64,000 bases of DNA, taken from the NCBI RefSeq assembly GCF_020080835.1, contig NC_058164.1, positions 496,001 to 560,000 on the forward strand, in the 5' to 3' direction. The position numbers were made by a program, and so were the translations under genes. Shown here one piece after another: positions 1-15,500 of this stretch. Every line of letters begins with the position of its first letter. The first letter of the stretch is position 1. A model generated the notes under the pieces. The model worked only from the letters and a program-made list of their open reading frames with translations, searched no databases and was not told the origin of the DNA. Origin of the DNA: Cotesia glomerata. Taxonomy: Eukaryota; Arthropoda; Insecta; Hymenoptera; Braconidae.

Positions 1-3000
1 TGTTCTATATTCTGTACACCTCTACTCTATTCCTAGGGCATGTTTGGAGGTAGTTCAGTCCCCAGTGAAGCTAACCAACACAACAACCATCAGACATCCG
101 AATCCTTGCTTCGTCTATTATTAAACGCAAGACGTTGACTTGGAAACTCAGATCTTTTGTTTTTGCTTCCATTTGCATTTCACTGTCTCGTCTGTTGTTG
201 AATCGAATACTAAAATATTTTTAAACTTTATACGATGAATCCGTCAGCAATATTATATGAATATCTCTGGGAAATATAATTGTGTTTGAAGAAGAGATCG
301 GAACAGAAAATATAATTAATTTTTTGCTGTTGTTCGAACGAAAAGGAAAAATGGAAAAATTGGGTCGAGGCTTTTATATGGTGGTACAAAAAGAATTTCG
401 GTCTGGGCTGGTGCTGGTAGATCGCAGACTGAGTTATCGATAATTGTATTCTCAACTGGATTAAGGGATGAAAGGGACTTGAATCTAGCTGACAAATGGA
501 CCCATCAGCATCAGGTATATGTCCCACACTCACGCTCACACTCATATTCAGTAGGGGATAGGATTAAAACAGTAGCTCAACTCAAGCCTACACTCAACTC
601 GCGGACGTTTTGTTTTCACCATCCACCATCACATTTATAAATTGCTCATGGATGTGAGAATAACTCGGTTGGTCATACGTATCTATAGCTATATACCTAT
701 ACGTATAATGTCGCAGCATGGACAAACTTTTGTTGGGGGGTTGAGAACCCGGCGATAGAACTGAGCTCGGTAGTCTCAATCGTAAACTTTCTGGTATAAT
801 ACTCACTCGATCAAAACCGCGCCAAAAGGATGAAGAATTAATATAACTAACTTTGTTACGATATCGATACTTGACTTTGGCTACTGAGAAACTTGGCTCA
901 AACTATTACAAGTTGGTCTTACAGTTAAAGTTATTCTCTCCTTCACGACCAAGTCTCAAAAAGTCGAACTCAAATATTTAATTTTTAATTTTTATGCCCA
1001 GAAATATGACTCCCAACAGAAATTCTCTCAAAAATATAAATATCTGGTGAAACTTACCGCAAGACTATCTTGTTTCTGCTCCACACACTTTGAGAGCTTT
1101 TGCGAACACGGAGAGACAAATAAAAAAAAAAAAAAAAAAAAAAATGAAATACAAATAAATAATAAAAAGAAAAGGAAACGGGAATTTTTTTCGTAAGAGG
1201 CAAAACCCGTCAGAGGGTGGAAATTTACGGGTATTCTTCCGCCTCTATTTCGGCCTTACGTGTTCTCCACGTCCGACTGGTACTCTCATCTTTAATTCCG
1301 ACATGAAACCCACATAATTCGACCGCAATAAATAATTATTGAATTTGAAATACAGTTAATCACACGGATTTATTTATTTTATTAAAAGGATCTGATTTTA
1401 TTTAAATAAAAGTATATTTATTCTGGATATTGATTTAAAAATAAGGATGGAAAATGAGAGTCACTGGTTTCAAGTAGTATAACTACCTTTTGAAACGATC
1501 TCTGGCTTCCACAAGTCACGCAGATAGTCTTTACAGCCAGCGAGCAAAATTACTTTCGACGAATTATTTTCTTATCTTTTTGCTTTTTCGTTATTTAAAT
1601 TGCTTTTTTATTCTTTTTTTCTTTATTATTGTTATTATAAATTATAATTACAAGTATAATAATTAACATTATTATCAAGAGATGGATATATAAACTCATC
1701 CGTACAGTTTAATCACTTCTGCATGAAGAGAGAAGTAAAATCAAACAGAGAAAACTAAAGGAAATGTTCATCAAACTTTGACTAGTCTCTAGGGTCTAGA
1801 CACCTTAATCTAGAAATTAAACTGCGCTGCTCAACTTTAAATTTATCATCGACCTTTCGAGCACTACTATTAATAAATTTTCAATAGTTATTAATTAAAT
1901 TCCGATAGAATTAAAGAACTAGGCTAGTGTGTTTCGTTATTGAGTTATTATATTATTGAGTGAATTAATTATCAAAGAAATTTAGTGCCCAGAGCAGCCA
2001 GGGTACTATCAGTAGCCGATATATTGACTTGCACTTTAATCGTTGGAAAACGCAATTCAATAATGCATATACGGAGTAACTGTACAAAGGCATATAAGGA
2101 ACCGCACGGACTAGATGATATGTTCTTCGGTTATCGATTTCCTCCACTTCTACTGTAACAAATATGTTGTTGTGTGTAAATTTTATTGACGTACAGTGAA
2201 CCTTTATGTGGTATGGACGTTTTTTTTTCATTTTTATTTATACCATATTAAATTTTAGTACAAGCTTCGCTCAAATGTAATAAAATATCCATTTACCAGT
2301 TAATATTGGCAAAGCAATTACGTTGTTACATCTTACATGAATAACCCGGGTTATAGAGGTTTTATATTTCACTTTTTGAATCATAGAAACGGCTAGGTAG
2401 AAGATTTATGTCACAATGATATTATCAAATGAAAAATATTCAGTTATTTCAAGAGTTTCTGACCAAAATATTATGGTTTGTAGAATAATTTATATTAAAG
2501 TTATATTGAGTGTGAATTTAACTTTACAAACAATAAAATCGTTCAAACGAAAAATCAAAGAAGGAATTTAGTTGAAAGAAACATTAAAAGTAGAGCACAA
2601 AAAATAAGAACAAAATGACAATCTGTTGATCTTGGTTACTTTAGTCATTTTCTCAATTTAACTTTTTTAAATTCTTGGGGTGTTTTTTTATCAGGCGATT
2701 TCTTTCTTTCCGGAAGATTAGAATGGGGCTAGAGCGGCATTCAAGCAGACTTAATCCTCAAAGAGTTTTCTGGACAAGATACTTTATAAAGAGACAACTT
2801 TAATCGCTTGTGTGGACTGCAGAGAATAGTAACAGTAGCAGTAATAGTAATAGTACATAATAACTGAACGTAGCAGCAAAGTTGACAATAATGACAAGCA
2901 GACAAGAGAGACTGATGCGCTTATACACTGTGTAATTTAGTAGCGAACAATGTCCAGCGTGTTTTATCGACACGTTACTCCTTTCTTTGCACAGCAAACA

Positions 3001-3446
3001 AACGCTCCAATAAATTGCATAAATTGCACGTGTTGTATTTCTTTCGAAATAAATTGCATCCCAAAACAATATGAACGAACATAATCACACATACGTTCTT
3101 GCTGGTAATTATTGACGCGATTCTCCAGCTTTAGCTCTAACTCGAGAGTACACAGTCAATGTATCAATAGAATGTTATGAGGATAGAATATACACACATA
3201 TAGACATCTGTATCTACAGATACATCTATCTATGTGTAAATCTACGTGTATATTCAGTAATAGTTAATTTGCTTGCGGTATACCGCCGGTTTTCGATACT
3301 CTGATTAGCTATGCAAGACCAATTCCAGTCGTCAATAATCCAGCTACTGTGAATTGATTTTGATTGATTGAACGATTATTTCACTGTAATTTATTCTATA
3401 ACTAATAATTGGTTAATTATTTATTCATTCGTTTATTTATATAATT

Positions 3447-3479
<33 letters not shown>

Positions 3480-3483
3480 ACAG
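1..3483. other. Non-coding 5' flank and upstream intron
   Basis: No convincing coding exon is seen. The region is AT-rich, has a poly-A run near 1123-1143, and ends in a long poly-T tract (about 3448-3474) followed by an AG at 3482-3483. That tract and AG look like the 3' splice site of an intron ending just before the first coding exon of the THSD1-like gene. At least one non-coding 5' exon of that gene therefore probably lies in this stretch or beyond the window edge. The short open frames here have no recognisable domain. Confidence 0.5.
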
Positions 3484-3522
3484 GTGCTCTTTCTGGAGCT
3501 AGTTACCGATGAGTAAGTGGAC

Positions 3523-6500
3523 ATGAAGCGGCCGTCCAAATGGTCGCCGTTACGGATTCTAATTTTCATTTTTCTCAAATGTGGTAAGACTCTACTTGTT
3601 TATTACAAAATTCTTCTCCATCTTTTTTATTATTATAAACTCACGGATTAAATGAAAAATAGGTGTAATTTGCAAGAAGCACGTTTACACTTTTATGGAT
3701 AGTAAAAATAGTCTTTAGTCTCTAGACTAGATGAAAATCTAATATCATGACACAAGAAAAATTATACGCTATCTCCACGACAATTGAGTAAATTCTTTCC
3801 TCACTTTAATTTTACTGGATCCCGTATTTCACTGTGTTACATTAAAATTTCATGTTTGTAACAGAAATAATAAATGTATTAATAAAAATCATTCTTAACT
3901 GGAGCGGATTTATATACAATTGTATACTTTTGACAACGAACGAAATTTAATAAAGCTCATAATCGTTAGCCTGTGATGTTTGTACACAAATTTACTCGGT
4001 GAATTTAGTTTGTCAGAAAAGAATAAAAATTTTCTCGGTAATCAGAAATAAGCGAATTACCAAGTCCTCACCCCCTTTCACCGAGTGACTTCACTAGTTG
4101 AGTTTCAAACTTTATTTTTTAATGTTTATATTGTTATATATGTATAAATACAGTGTCGAGCAGTGGGAATGCACGCAACAAAGGAAACAAAGCAAAAAGT
4201 TTTAACGACTTTAAGGAACGCGAGTAACTTCTGTTCGTTCTTCTCTTTTGGTTGTAAAATCTCTTTAGAACTATGGATAAGATGAAAAGAAAATATATAC
4301 AGATATAGGATTGTATTTATGAAAAAGGTTAAAATTGTTGGAGAAAGCTTGAGAAAAGTATTGCTGTGAAGTTAAGTTCAGGAGCAGTAGCAGCAGGTGT
4401 GAATTGACTTCCGCTTTCTTACTGTTTTAACGTTCTACAATAACACTTGACCTCCTTTGTTGCAATTTATAACACATTTGGTAGATAAGGGTGAAAAATA
4501 TGGTTTGAATTTGGAATTTATCTAGCCGGGAGAATAAATAAGCGGTTGATTGTTGACCTCAGTGAGGGCTTAGCCGCCTTAAAAGTTGACTACTCTTGTG
4601 TGATGGAAGATGATAAGAATAAGTAAAGAGAGCATGGATAGAAAAAAGGGAGCGCTGAGATGATCCTTCAACGCTCAAAATAAGAGGAAAAAAATAGAAG
4701 CGGTTGAGTAGAACAGCCTATTGTGTTTTATACTTTCAGAGTGTACTTAAAAGATACAACTCTTGGGAATTCCGCAAGCTTAAAGCGACTCTCGCGTTTT
4801 TTTTAATAATTCTTCGTTAAGTGCCAAACTGTATTGTAAAAGTAGAGCAAAGTACATACGGGAATGTAGACGTTAAAAATCACAGTTAACATTTTTTTAT
4901 TTGTTTTATCGCCCTTCAGATACATTGAAACTATTTTTTTGTTTCGCTCTTTCGAGTTTACGGATTCGCATTGATTTTTTTTTCGTCTGGTATCGAGTTA
5001 GAAACAATATTGGTATCGGTAAAATTGAAAATACACAATACTTATTTCTTATTTCAATTCCATAATTCAAATATTTATGTTAATTTTATTTCTATGCAAA
5101 TAGGTGTGCTAAAAAATGTAATATTTGCTTTTAATGATAAAAAAGATTAGTTTTAGCACTATATATTTCTACCATCGCGATATGAAGAAAAAAAAAAAAA
5201 AATAATTTCCCATCGCCTCTCTAGTACGCTGCGTAATCTCCCGCCAGACGAAAATTCTATCGGAAATGTATGTGATTTATAAATGTGTACCATATATTTC
5301 AAAGAAGAAGAAATATTATATGTTTGATAGTCTCAAAAATATGTAACTTTAAATTTAAGAGTAAAAAATCTATAGCAGTTATTTGATAATAAAGCTATTA
5401 CCTTTAGTATCTATTGGATCCTAGCAATAATTTAAGTAGTAGCAAGAAAGTAAATACCGAACTAAAGATTTTCGAGTCAGCCTAGAGTTCAAGAGGACAA
5501 GTTTTCCGAGGCTTGAGCAAAAGGAAAAGGTTCAGGTACCGGAAACTGGTGGAGTTCGTACTCGAGTGGATCCTTGATCGAGTGAAAAAGTATTCTGACT
5601 GATGCCAAGCTGTACAGACAAGATGAGAAGAGAAAATGTGTGGTGACTAGCGTAGAACCCGAGATGAGACGAATAGACGAATGTCGTAAGGAAGAGTGTT
5701 GTCGTAAAATTGTATCCCCCGAGGCAACCTCCGAATGATCGATGTCTCGGTTTAAACCTTTCCTACTATACTTTTCTTCTTCTTCTTATTCTATTTATAT
5801 CTTTCCATTCCTAGCCTATCTGTTCGACGTCCAGATCTGAAATATTTTTCCATTCACCAGCTACCGTACTCAAAATTGTCGTAGTAAAAATATGCACTTG
5901 CATCCGAATATACAATATTTATAAAATGTATAAAAGGTTGTCGAGCGTCACGTTCACACGTGTCGGGTACGTGCATATCATATACTCAGTCACGCGATAA
6001 AAAATTCAACTATTTTATCATGAATGCATAATAAACTCATCATCATTATCATAATAGGAAGTTTAATAAAATCAAGTTGCATAATATTATATTATAACTT
6101 ATAAGTCTTGTGTATAAAATAACATTTGATGGTTCGACACTGTCAATTATTATTTTGTTGTGGCATGTGTCATACATACGTTCAGTATCTTCGGTGGAGG
6201 AGTCTCAAGCGTCACTCATATCAACCAAGTACACTCCTCTTCATCCCTCTAACTATTCATGCATAATAAACATGCATATCCATCATTTAAATTACATATT
6301 ATGGTGTTCAATATCATCACTTGTACTAAAGTGCGTTTAATACTCTCGCGTGGCCTTTTATTTTCATCGGTAAAGGTAGAGACAGAGAAAGAGGAAGAGG
6401 AAGAGACCGACAACCTGACATAGACATATACTAACATCCCCACAAGTCAACAATTAATTCTACTGATGAGATATCCGTTGGATGCGAACAGAGAGAGAGA

Positions 6501-9500
6501 GAGAGAACTAAACTAGCTCTCTAGTGCATTCAAATGAGCATTATTATACACAAACTATGCTTCTATCAGCTTTAACTTTAGATGTTTGTCAATTGTCATT
6601 TATTAATTGCCATGCACCTGATATTACTAGTCAGTACGGTGATACGCTGAAGGAATTCGTTATTTGTAAATTAATTATCGAGTGGAGTTTAATCGCTAAT
6701 TGGATTTATTGAAGGGGTGTAAATGTCAGAGGTGCTGGAATTTATTTTAAAAACTTTTAGTTAGTCAACGGTGTGGATTTCTTCACTCTCGATTTAAGTG
6801 TCTACTCTGTTTTCTGGTGTTACATTATACGCGACGTGACTTTTAAAGGTTTCGGTTATTAGTAAGCTAAGACCGGGATTAAAAATGGCTTCCTTCGCAA
6901 TGTTGACTTTTGTTTTATTCATTAAAGATCCGTCGATGATTACTAACTGACATTCGATTCTATTTAATTCCATTCCTCGGCTGTATTGATTGTACCTATA
7001 CTATTTATTTAATACCGCAAAGGGTAATGGCTAGTTAAACACAAATCAGATACAGATACAGAGGCCTGATGATATTATTGAATGCATTACCCGGATGATC
7101 GCAATATCTTCTTGAGTCCTCTGGTCTAGTGATCTGAGTTGAGAGATAACGAGCTTATTTGCAGGATTACCGGTTCATTGATTTTGGTGTAAGCTCGACC
7201 GCGAGATTAATATCACCTCTTGGCTTATAGCTCGGTATTGTTTACTGCCACAGAAGCCCACAGATTATCAACATATCATCCTGTATCCTTTTAAACAATT
7301 CATTTCATTAATTCGAGTATACATTTCTATTCGTAAACCCTCCAGAGATATTATTTGTTCCATCAGATACGTAATTTTCTCCTTTTTATTAAATTATCCC
7401 GAGAAAAAACACCAGAGTCACGCAACATCTCACATCAATCCGTTATATTTCATTATAAATTTCCCACACACATATTTGATGCTTCGCTCCGTTCAATGTT
7501 TTTTTTTTTTTTTTTTTTTTTTTTTCAACCCCCAATGGAATCGATTACTCACGTAACTTGATTTTCAAATCCGACATATCACTCAATATATTCCAACTTT
7601 TACGCATGAAAAAACGCTGTTATGGATACGATATTTTTTAAAATATTTTTATCATTATTTATAGACAAAGCTTAAAAAGATGTTCATTAAAAAAAATTTT
7701 TCAAAATTAAGAATTTTTATTTGATCCCCCATGTCTCGTTTTATTTACGAGCCAATGTTACATTTTACGACACCTCGTTTCGTCCGAAAGACCTTTTCTC
7801 TTCAGTAGCAGACTCGTCCATACATATACGAGCGTGTTATACTACTCTGGAGACTACCGAGGAGCCTGAGACATTTTCTCCAGCAATTTGCACCTCGCCC
7901 TCGGTATAACATGATAAAGATAGAGATGAGGAATACATACAGACAGAGGTGGATTCAGAAGCTCTCAAACTCAGAGTTATTGTATGGTGTAGTAGAGCAT
8001 CACCACCGCTACCACTACAGCCTCAGATGTTCTCTTATTTTACTCTTAAAGCTTAGATCAATTGAAGCTCCACGAGCTTACGAGAATACCAGCTCAGATA
8101 GTAGAAATACCGTACCAGAGTTACTGCATCTTTCAAAGCAATACCCCGGGGGTAAACGTCTTGACCGTTGTATCAAGCTGCTCAGAAAATACGATCGATA
8201 CTTTAGTTCGTTGCGGTTTGTTTGTTTCTTCACTATCACCATAACAGACAAAGTAAAGCCTGTTTTTGTTTCTAGTTCGGTTCTTTCCCCAAAGCAATTA
8301 CAAAATTGTCATTGTCAATCAATTTGTACGGACACATGTTGATAAATTTACCTCTCTGCTGATAGAAGGATTTTTTTCAATGTTCAATAAATATTTATCA
8401 ACAATATCAATTAATAAATTCCTCCAATCCCAGAGTGTTTATATATTGTGCAAACATCAAGGTATATTAATATGTAGATGCATTGTTTAAGTAATTGATT
8501 AATCGTTAGAGGTGAGCAAAGAGATTGGATTCCTGTTGGGATTCCGAGAGTATTGGTGATGTCTCAACATTGGAGTATTACCATTTGGGCCATGTCATGT
8601 TACGTTGAATGATCATTGTTCTGGTACTCCTCAGGATTCAGCTTACCGTGTCCCAACGTAGCACTTGCCTGGCATAGTGGCATATCCTCATGATAGATAG
8701 CATAGTGGTGCTTTGGCAGCCTATAGCTGGCTCCCAGTGACCTTTACATGCGAACACTACTCATTTATATTGCTACACCTACACAGCGAGGTGTTTGGTG
8801 TGCGTTGACTACCTTGCTTCAGTTGAGCTGCTTCGAACTCAGTTTATGTCGTAATCGCACTTACTCTCGCCATCATACAACCATCACCCATCACCCGTCT
8901 ATTCTCCTCGACACTCTATACCTGTATATACGCATCCAGGAATGAACATTTATCGCGTTTGCCCGGGTGACACGTTCATCGATTGGTCAAACATGCAATT
9001 ATCTTCCGTTTGCTTTTTTTTATTACTCAACATTATATATACTGAACTATTTTTGTTTTTATTAAACGTTTTCTGGCTGTGAAGCAAGGATAGTGAAGCA
9101 AGCGCGGGTACTTTGATGGTTAAATGAAATCGTTGAAGATTGCTTACCTTTCCGGATTATCTACAGAGCCAGCAAACTCAAGAGCTCCCAGAGAGAAAAT
9201 TCAAGTTTAATGGAGATTACCGAGTTGTAATTTATAGCGAATTTTTTTCCATTTATTTTTGTCCGGTCTATCGAGGTCAAAATTGATAGCTTTGTAATTT
9301 TGTTTCGCAAGCTGCCGGTAATTCTTATACACCCGTGGAGTAACATGCTGATGATGCAATGGTACAACCAGGAATCCGCTTATTTTATCGTTTTGTTTTC
9401 GAGCACACCCACCAGTTGCTTTTTTCATACTCGCCAATATAAACTCTATTTATCGAGGTATATTGGAATTTTTTCACGCGGTAAACTGCCTTTATATCGA

Positions 9501-12500
9501 ACACCACAGCTGTTGATTTTTTAATTTAAAAACAGTAATTTAATTTAAACATAAATTAAAATTTTCAGGCACAATGGAACCAATATTGGCGATGGAAGAT
9601 ACCTTTTTTTCTCGACTAGTTGTCGCGGCGTCTCACACAGCCCTGTCAGGAGATCTAGCAGTCCTAATTATAAATTTATCAGCTTTGGACCACATGAAAA
9701 CCACGACGAGCACCACAACTCAAATACCGGAAATTTCAACGGTTGGGAAGACAACTGCGCGAACAAGGACGAAAATAACTACGACAACGACTACAGAGGA
9801 GGCTGATATTGTTATGGAACAAGAAGAGGAAGACGATAATGATGATTATGATTCTTGGCAACCGCAACCCGAATATGATCCTTTTGTTTTACGGTAATTC
9901 AATTTAATTATAATTACAAACTTAATTAATATTCTATTCAAACTTCTCTGTTATTATTTACAATAACAATATTTAGCGATGATATTATGTCGGTATTATT
10001 GTACATAAAGTAAACATTTAACATAAACAAATATATCGAAAGATAATAATCATGTTTAGTACAGTTAATTGATTTTTCAATTAAAAATATTAATTAAACA
10101 AATTATTTAATTACTGCAGTGTTATGCGCTTGGACGGATTTTCATCAGAATTAATTGGCGAAGTACCGATCGAGATTTCTACATCAGTTGCTAATATTAC
10201 ACTTTCGATTCCGTGTGGGTTTTTTTCAAGGGGTGGTGCATACTCGTTGCAATTACAGCGTAAATCAGTTCCGGCTAGCGACAAATTTATGGATACCAAT
10301 GGCGTCCAGGTACTTTTTTTCATTCACACCTGTTCTATATTTTTCTATAAATCATTGAAAATTTTAATTTTTTATTAAAGATGAGGACAACATTGGACGT
10401 GAGATGGCCAACACCCTCGCTAACTCTAGAGCCCCAGCATTTTAATACCTATCCAGATCAGCCAGTTCTCGCGACACTAGAGTACACAGGAATATCATGT
10501 GCACCCGCAAAAGGAATTCCCGAAGACACGTATTCGCTTCAACTTGTCTACTGTGGTGCTAGCGTACTGTCATGCGATCCGCGAAATAAAACCAACATTC
10601 AGGTATAATATAATTATAATTATAATATTGCTTTACTCAATGAAAACTTGAACAAATATTTCAAGTTAAATTCAACTATCTGGAAATTATTCAGATTAAT
10701 GTAAAATAGTACATTACGTAAATTAATCAAATATTTATATTCTAATCCGGCTTACTTAACGAACTGATCAACGAAAATTACCAGACCGAAATTAAGAGGA
10801 AATTCAAAGGAAACTTTTTGTGTACAAAATTGAGCTGCAGACATTAAAAATAAGATAAATTTAGACAGACAGTATGATTATAAAACATAAATGATTGTGA
10901 ATTTGTTTAACAGATGCTTTACTCTGAAGAAATAGCAGGATTTCCATCGCAAAAAATCCTGAAGCTCCGGTGCGAGTTTTTCGGGCTCGCTGGACACTAC
11001 GCTTTGAGACTGAAACCGTCTGACGTTAATTCAACAGCACCAACTACTAGTGCATACATTAAAGTTTGTTTGTTAATTTTGTTTATCTTATTTGAAACTT
11101 TACCAATTCTCAGTACAATTTAAATTCCAATATATTTTATTTATATTGGTCTTATTCAGGAATACGTCGACATTTATCCAATTTAAATTGTTTACAGGTG
11201 GAAGTTTCGAATCAGTATGTATTCAATGTCCACGCTCGCTCAGTTTACCCGTGTGACGGAAACTCTGGAGGTCTGTCGGTCCTCTTCGAGTACCCGTCCT
11301 GCCGTCTACAAGACGATCGAGTTCGCGTTTACGGGCGTCTGAGAGCCGACGTGGCATCACTCGCGCCACCCTCAACTTTGCACTACGTTGCTGAATTAAA
11401 AGCACCGCCTGGGAAACATACTCTCACCTTTGACTGTGAAATATTTACCGAAAAATTCGTCGAGTATTGCTTCGTATACGTCAGTCAAGCTATCAACGGC
11501 GCAATGGCTGAAGTTAGAGTCGATTGCATTCCCACGTTTCCCATTCAAGGTAAATTGCTTCCAGTTTGCTACTCTTTTTACAGACTTTTTTAATTGCGAA
11601 TCTTTTTCTTCCTCGCTTTTATATAAACTTATACTTTTTAGAAAAATAAAAGAATTTTTTAACAATTTATCGATTTATCTGCTCTGTAATATAAATTTAA
11701 TCGCCGTATTAAAAAATAATTTTGTGAGTAAAATTGAAATCAATCTTGGGATTTCAAATTGATATTTGGAAATCAATCTTGTCTTAAAAAAAAAAAAAAG
11801 AATGATTTAAAATTCAGAACCTACTAAATCTAATTTGAATTATCTCAGAAAAAAATTGACACTGGTAATCAGAGTTTCCCTATCTTTATTACTCATCAGT
11901 AGGTTTCATTAAACGCGAAATACGAGAAGAAAGTAAAGTGAGAGATAAATACATATATAATAATACATAAGTCACTTCTTAACGTCACTTGGATAAATAA
12001 TTTCAAAAGAGTAAAGAAACAAACAAATTTAAGCATAAACCAAGAAAGAAAGGCTATGAAATAATAACCTAGTCATTAAGATACAATAGTACTCTATAAA
12101 AAATTCATTATTTTTGTCTCGAGGTTATTTCTTATTATAATACAGCTTTTACTTTTTATTAGTCATTTAGTTTAAAAGTTTAATCGCAACTCGGCTCTCT
12201 ATTGTACTAATACTATCATTATTATTATTATTATTATTATTATTTTTCACAGAACGTTCTTTAATATTGAGTTAATCCAAGTTTAATATACATCCCGTTG
12301 CGCCTTACAGACTATATACACTACTATATAGACTGGAGCAGTGAGTGAGATTGTGAAAATAACTTCCGATGCAACAGCGATTGCCTATCGAACTTTTCGC
12401 ATTTATCTCGAGCCAAGATCGTTGACCTAAAATTTATCAGAGGACTCTGAGCTACTTCATCTTGATTTTGGTGTTCTGGAAGTCCATGTATAATATAATA

Positions 12501-15500
12501 GACTTCAGCCCTTAATGAGAGACTTAATTATAGCCCAATTAGAGCCAAGACCTTGGTATTACTTTCCTTGTCGATTAAATCTGACACTTTTCATTGAATA
12601 ATGGTCTAAGGTCTCGCTGAATTTATATACTGTGTGTCTTCATTATCTCGGTGTAATTAATTATACACCACACAGTAATTTATTATTATTGTAGTAAATA
12701 AATTAAAATTATTTTGTTACAGTAATTATAATTGGTAAATAATGAGAATGAGCAATTATTGTAATAATGATCCGAGAGGCGATGATAATGTCGGAAAATA
12801 AATAAAATATTACCGTTGATATCACACGGATGTAATAACGCGTTACCATTTATGATCGTGAATGCATTATATATCTATTCTGACAATTTAGACCCACAGG
12901 TTCCGAACAGCCGAGTATAGATGGAAATAATATTTCATCAGGTATGCGTCTACCACATACATTAATATATACATACGTAAACCACACCACAGACTATATA
13001 TCGTGAGTTTATGTGCGAGGAATGATGATCGTAGAACTGTGAGAGAACCACTCAAAGTTCTATAAATTTCGTTTTGCGGGAGTCGAATTTCAACGATAAA
13101 ATTTTACAACGATATATCGCTGTACATCCGTTTTCACGACTGAAAATGTCGACTAAATATGTGCGCGTGATATCTAGGTACATTTATATTACATATTATC
13201 CAAAGAGTAGACTGATTGTAAGTTTAAACTTGAGAAAGAGAGAGCAAAAATGATTTTATTATTTTGCTCCATTTAGAGGTGACGCTTTCTAGGTATTTAA
13301 GCTCTGTCGGCTGCTCTTTCAGCCTCGGATTTGGTCAGTTAGACAAGTTAATTAATTTCCTGGAAAAGTACTTATGGAAGTTTAAATTGTAATATTTTGG
13401 CATTTGAAATAATTTTAATTGCCGAGAGCGTTAAATATTTAATTACCAATTTGTTATTTATATTGTTTTAGTTAAAAAAGTTCTTGATACACCTATAATA
13501 TAAATAATTTGTATTGATGGGTATAAAACGCGAAGGATAATTGACCGAGAAAAGTTTAGTAGTCAATAGTTACGCGTCAGTTCGATCACTTGTCCTGTTT
13601 TACTGGCATAACTACGTAAAATCCCACAGGCGAACGCTAATGGAATTATTTCAATTTGCATATAAACTGAGTATAGCGACGAGTTGAGCAAATTTCACTC
13701 CCTTCGCTCACCTAAACGACCGAGATGACATCCTAGATAAACTATTTTTTATTTTATTTCATTTTTTTTATTTACCTATCATCATCATGATATTTTTTTT
13801 TTCATCCATAATCATTCCGCTGGAAGGTACAGCAAAACATTTTACTGAAATACATTCTGCGCTACTCTCGATGCTAAGTATTTTAAAACTCCTCGTAAAG
13901 TTACTAAAAGCTCATTTTTTATGTTATATAAAAAATTTACATGTTAAACTGCAGCAAAAATATTAAAATCGGTTTTTTCATTTGTGACAATAAATTCCAG
14001 TAGTGAATTTTTAATCACAATAAAAAAAATATGTAATAATATATTAATCGAAAGACTTAGTGTACATAATAGACATAGAGATAAAGAAAAAACAGACGAA
14101 AAAAGTAACTTTAAGTATAAGAAGTGGAAAAAAAAAGAAACTAGATCTCGTATTGTGGCTCAGTGGCTTGAGAAAGCTCTATGCAATATGTACTAACGCT
14201 TTAAGATCCTTTTTATAAAGCACGTTTCATTCACTGGAAAACGATCCCGCGAGTCCATTTCAACGTTCATCAAGCTAAAGGACGTACGGATCGACGAATG
14301 TATATATAAAGTCTCATTTTACGTTCTTAACATCGACCTACATCCATCCCGTCGATAGATAGACCGAAAGAAGCTAAGACTGATATCCAAGAGTAGTGCA
14401 TCACCGAGCTTTAATATGTTATATATGTATTTCTATACCTGTTACTATTGGCCTGGCTGCTTATTATTGGAGATTACCGGTGCGAGTGGTTCGCCGAAGG
14501 GGAGGATTCGTGTGGATGCGCTGGTAATAACACGGAGTTTCAATCGTCATGAGATTATCCCTCAACTCTGTGAGTAAATCTCATTAGAAAGCAAAGTCCC
14601 TATCGAGTTCCAGCTCCGGATGTTCGGTTATTCCCTTGCCTTTGAGTTATAATAAGAGAGAAACTAACAATAATGATGATAATAATCATTAATTATCAAA
14701 CTTTACGGCTTAAATCGCTTCTAGTTATTATATAATATAATAGAAGATTTACAATTTTTTTTTTTTTTTTTTTTTTTTTATATTGCAGACAGCGACGCTG
14801 GAGGATGGGGTGACTGGAGCCCTTGGGGGCCTTGCAGTAGTACGTGTGTTGGAGGTGTCCGGAATCGTTTCAGATTCTGCGACAAACCGCCGCCACGTTA
14901 CGGGGCTAAATTCTGTCAAGGAAAAGCTGTCGAGTCCGAGGCTTGCGGTGGTGCTGGCGGGCTCGATCTTGAAAACACGTGGTCTGCTGCCGAGTGGGAG
15001 TGTAAACACGGGCAAGGACTCGCGGCTGAGAGACCAGAGGTTACTGCTGAGGTAGGCACCAAGTGCCGCTGCGGCTGTGTTGTCAATTTACGTAACGAAA
15101 CTATAACCAGAAAAATTTTGGCTGCAAGCACCCAGGCTTGTCCCGGCCGATCCTTTTGGCTTATTCAAGTAATTCAAATATTAAATATTTACCTCACTTC
15201 TGTATTAATTGAGAAAAAAATGGATATTTTTATGTATGATGAATATTTTCAGACTGAGCCCGGATCGGTTGTCAAGCTTCACTTTGATCAAACTAAATTT
15301 CCGTGTTCTGGTCAGTATGTCAGAGCACGAGATGGGGATTCTTTGAGTGCTGAGCTATTGGCAGATGTCGCTATTGACAAAAATACACCGGAGTCGGGGA
15401 CTGTTATGTCAACAGCCCAGAGCTTGCTGTTGGAATTTTTTAGCGATGAAATAACTGTCGCGAGAGCTTCATGCAGCGGAGGGTTTTTAGCCCACGTCTC

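Noticed and set aside
7721..8490. Cluster of overlapping small frames suggesting a gene
   Set aside because: Frames overlap in different phases, lack domains, and lie inside a large intron with consistent splice phases around it.
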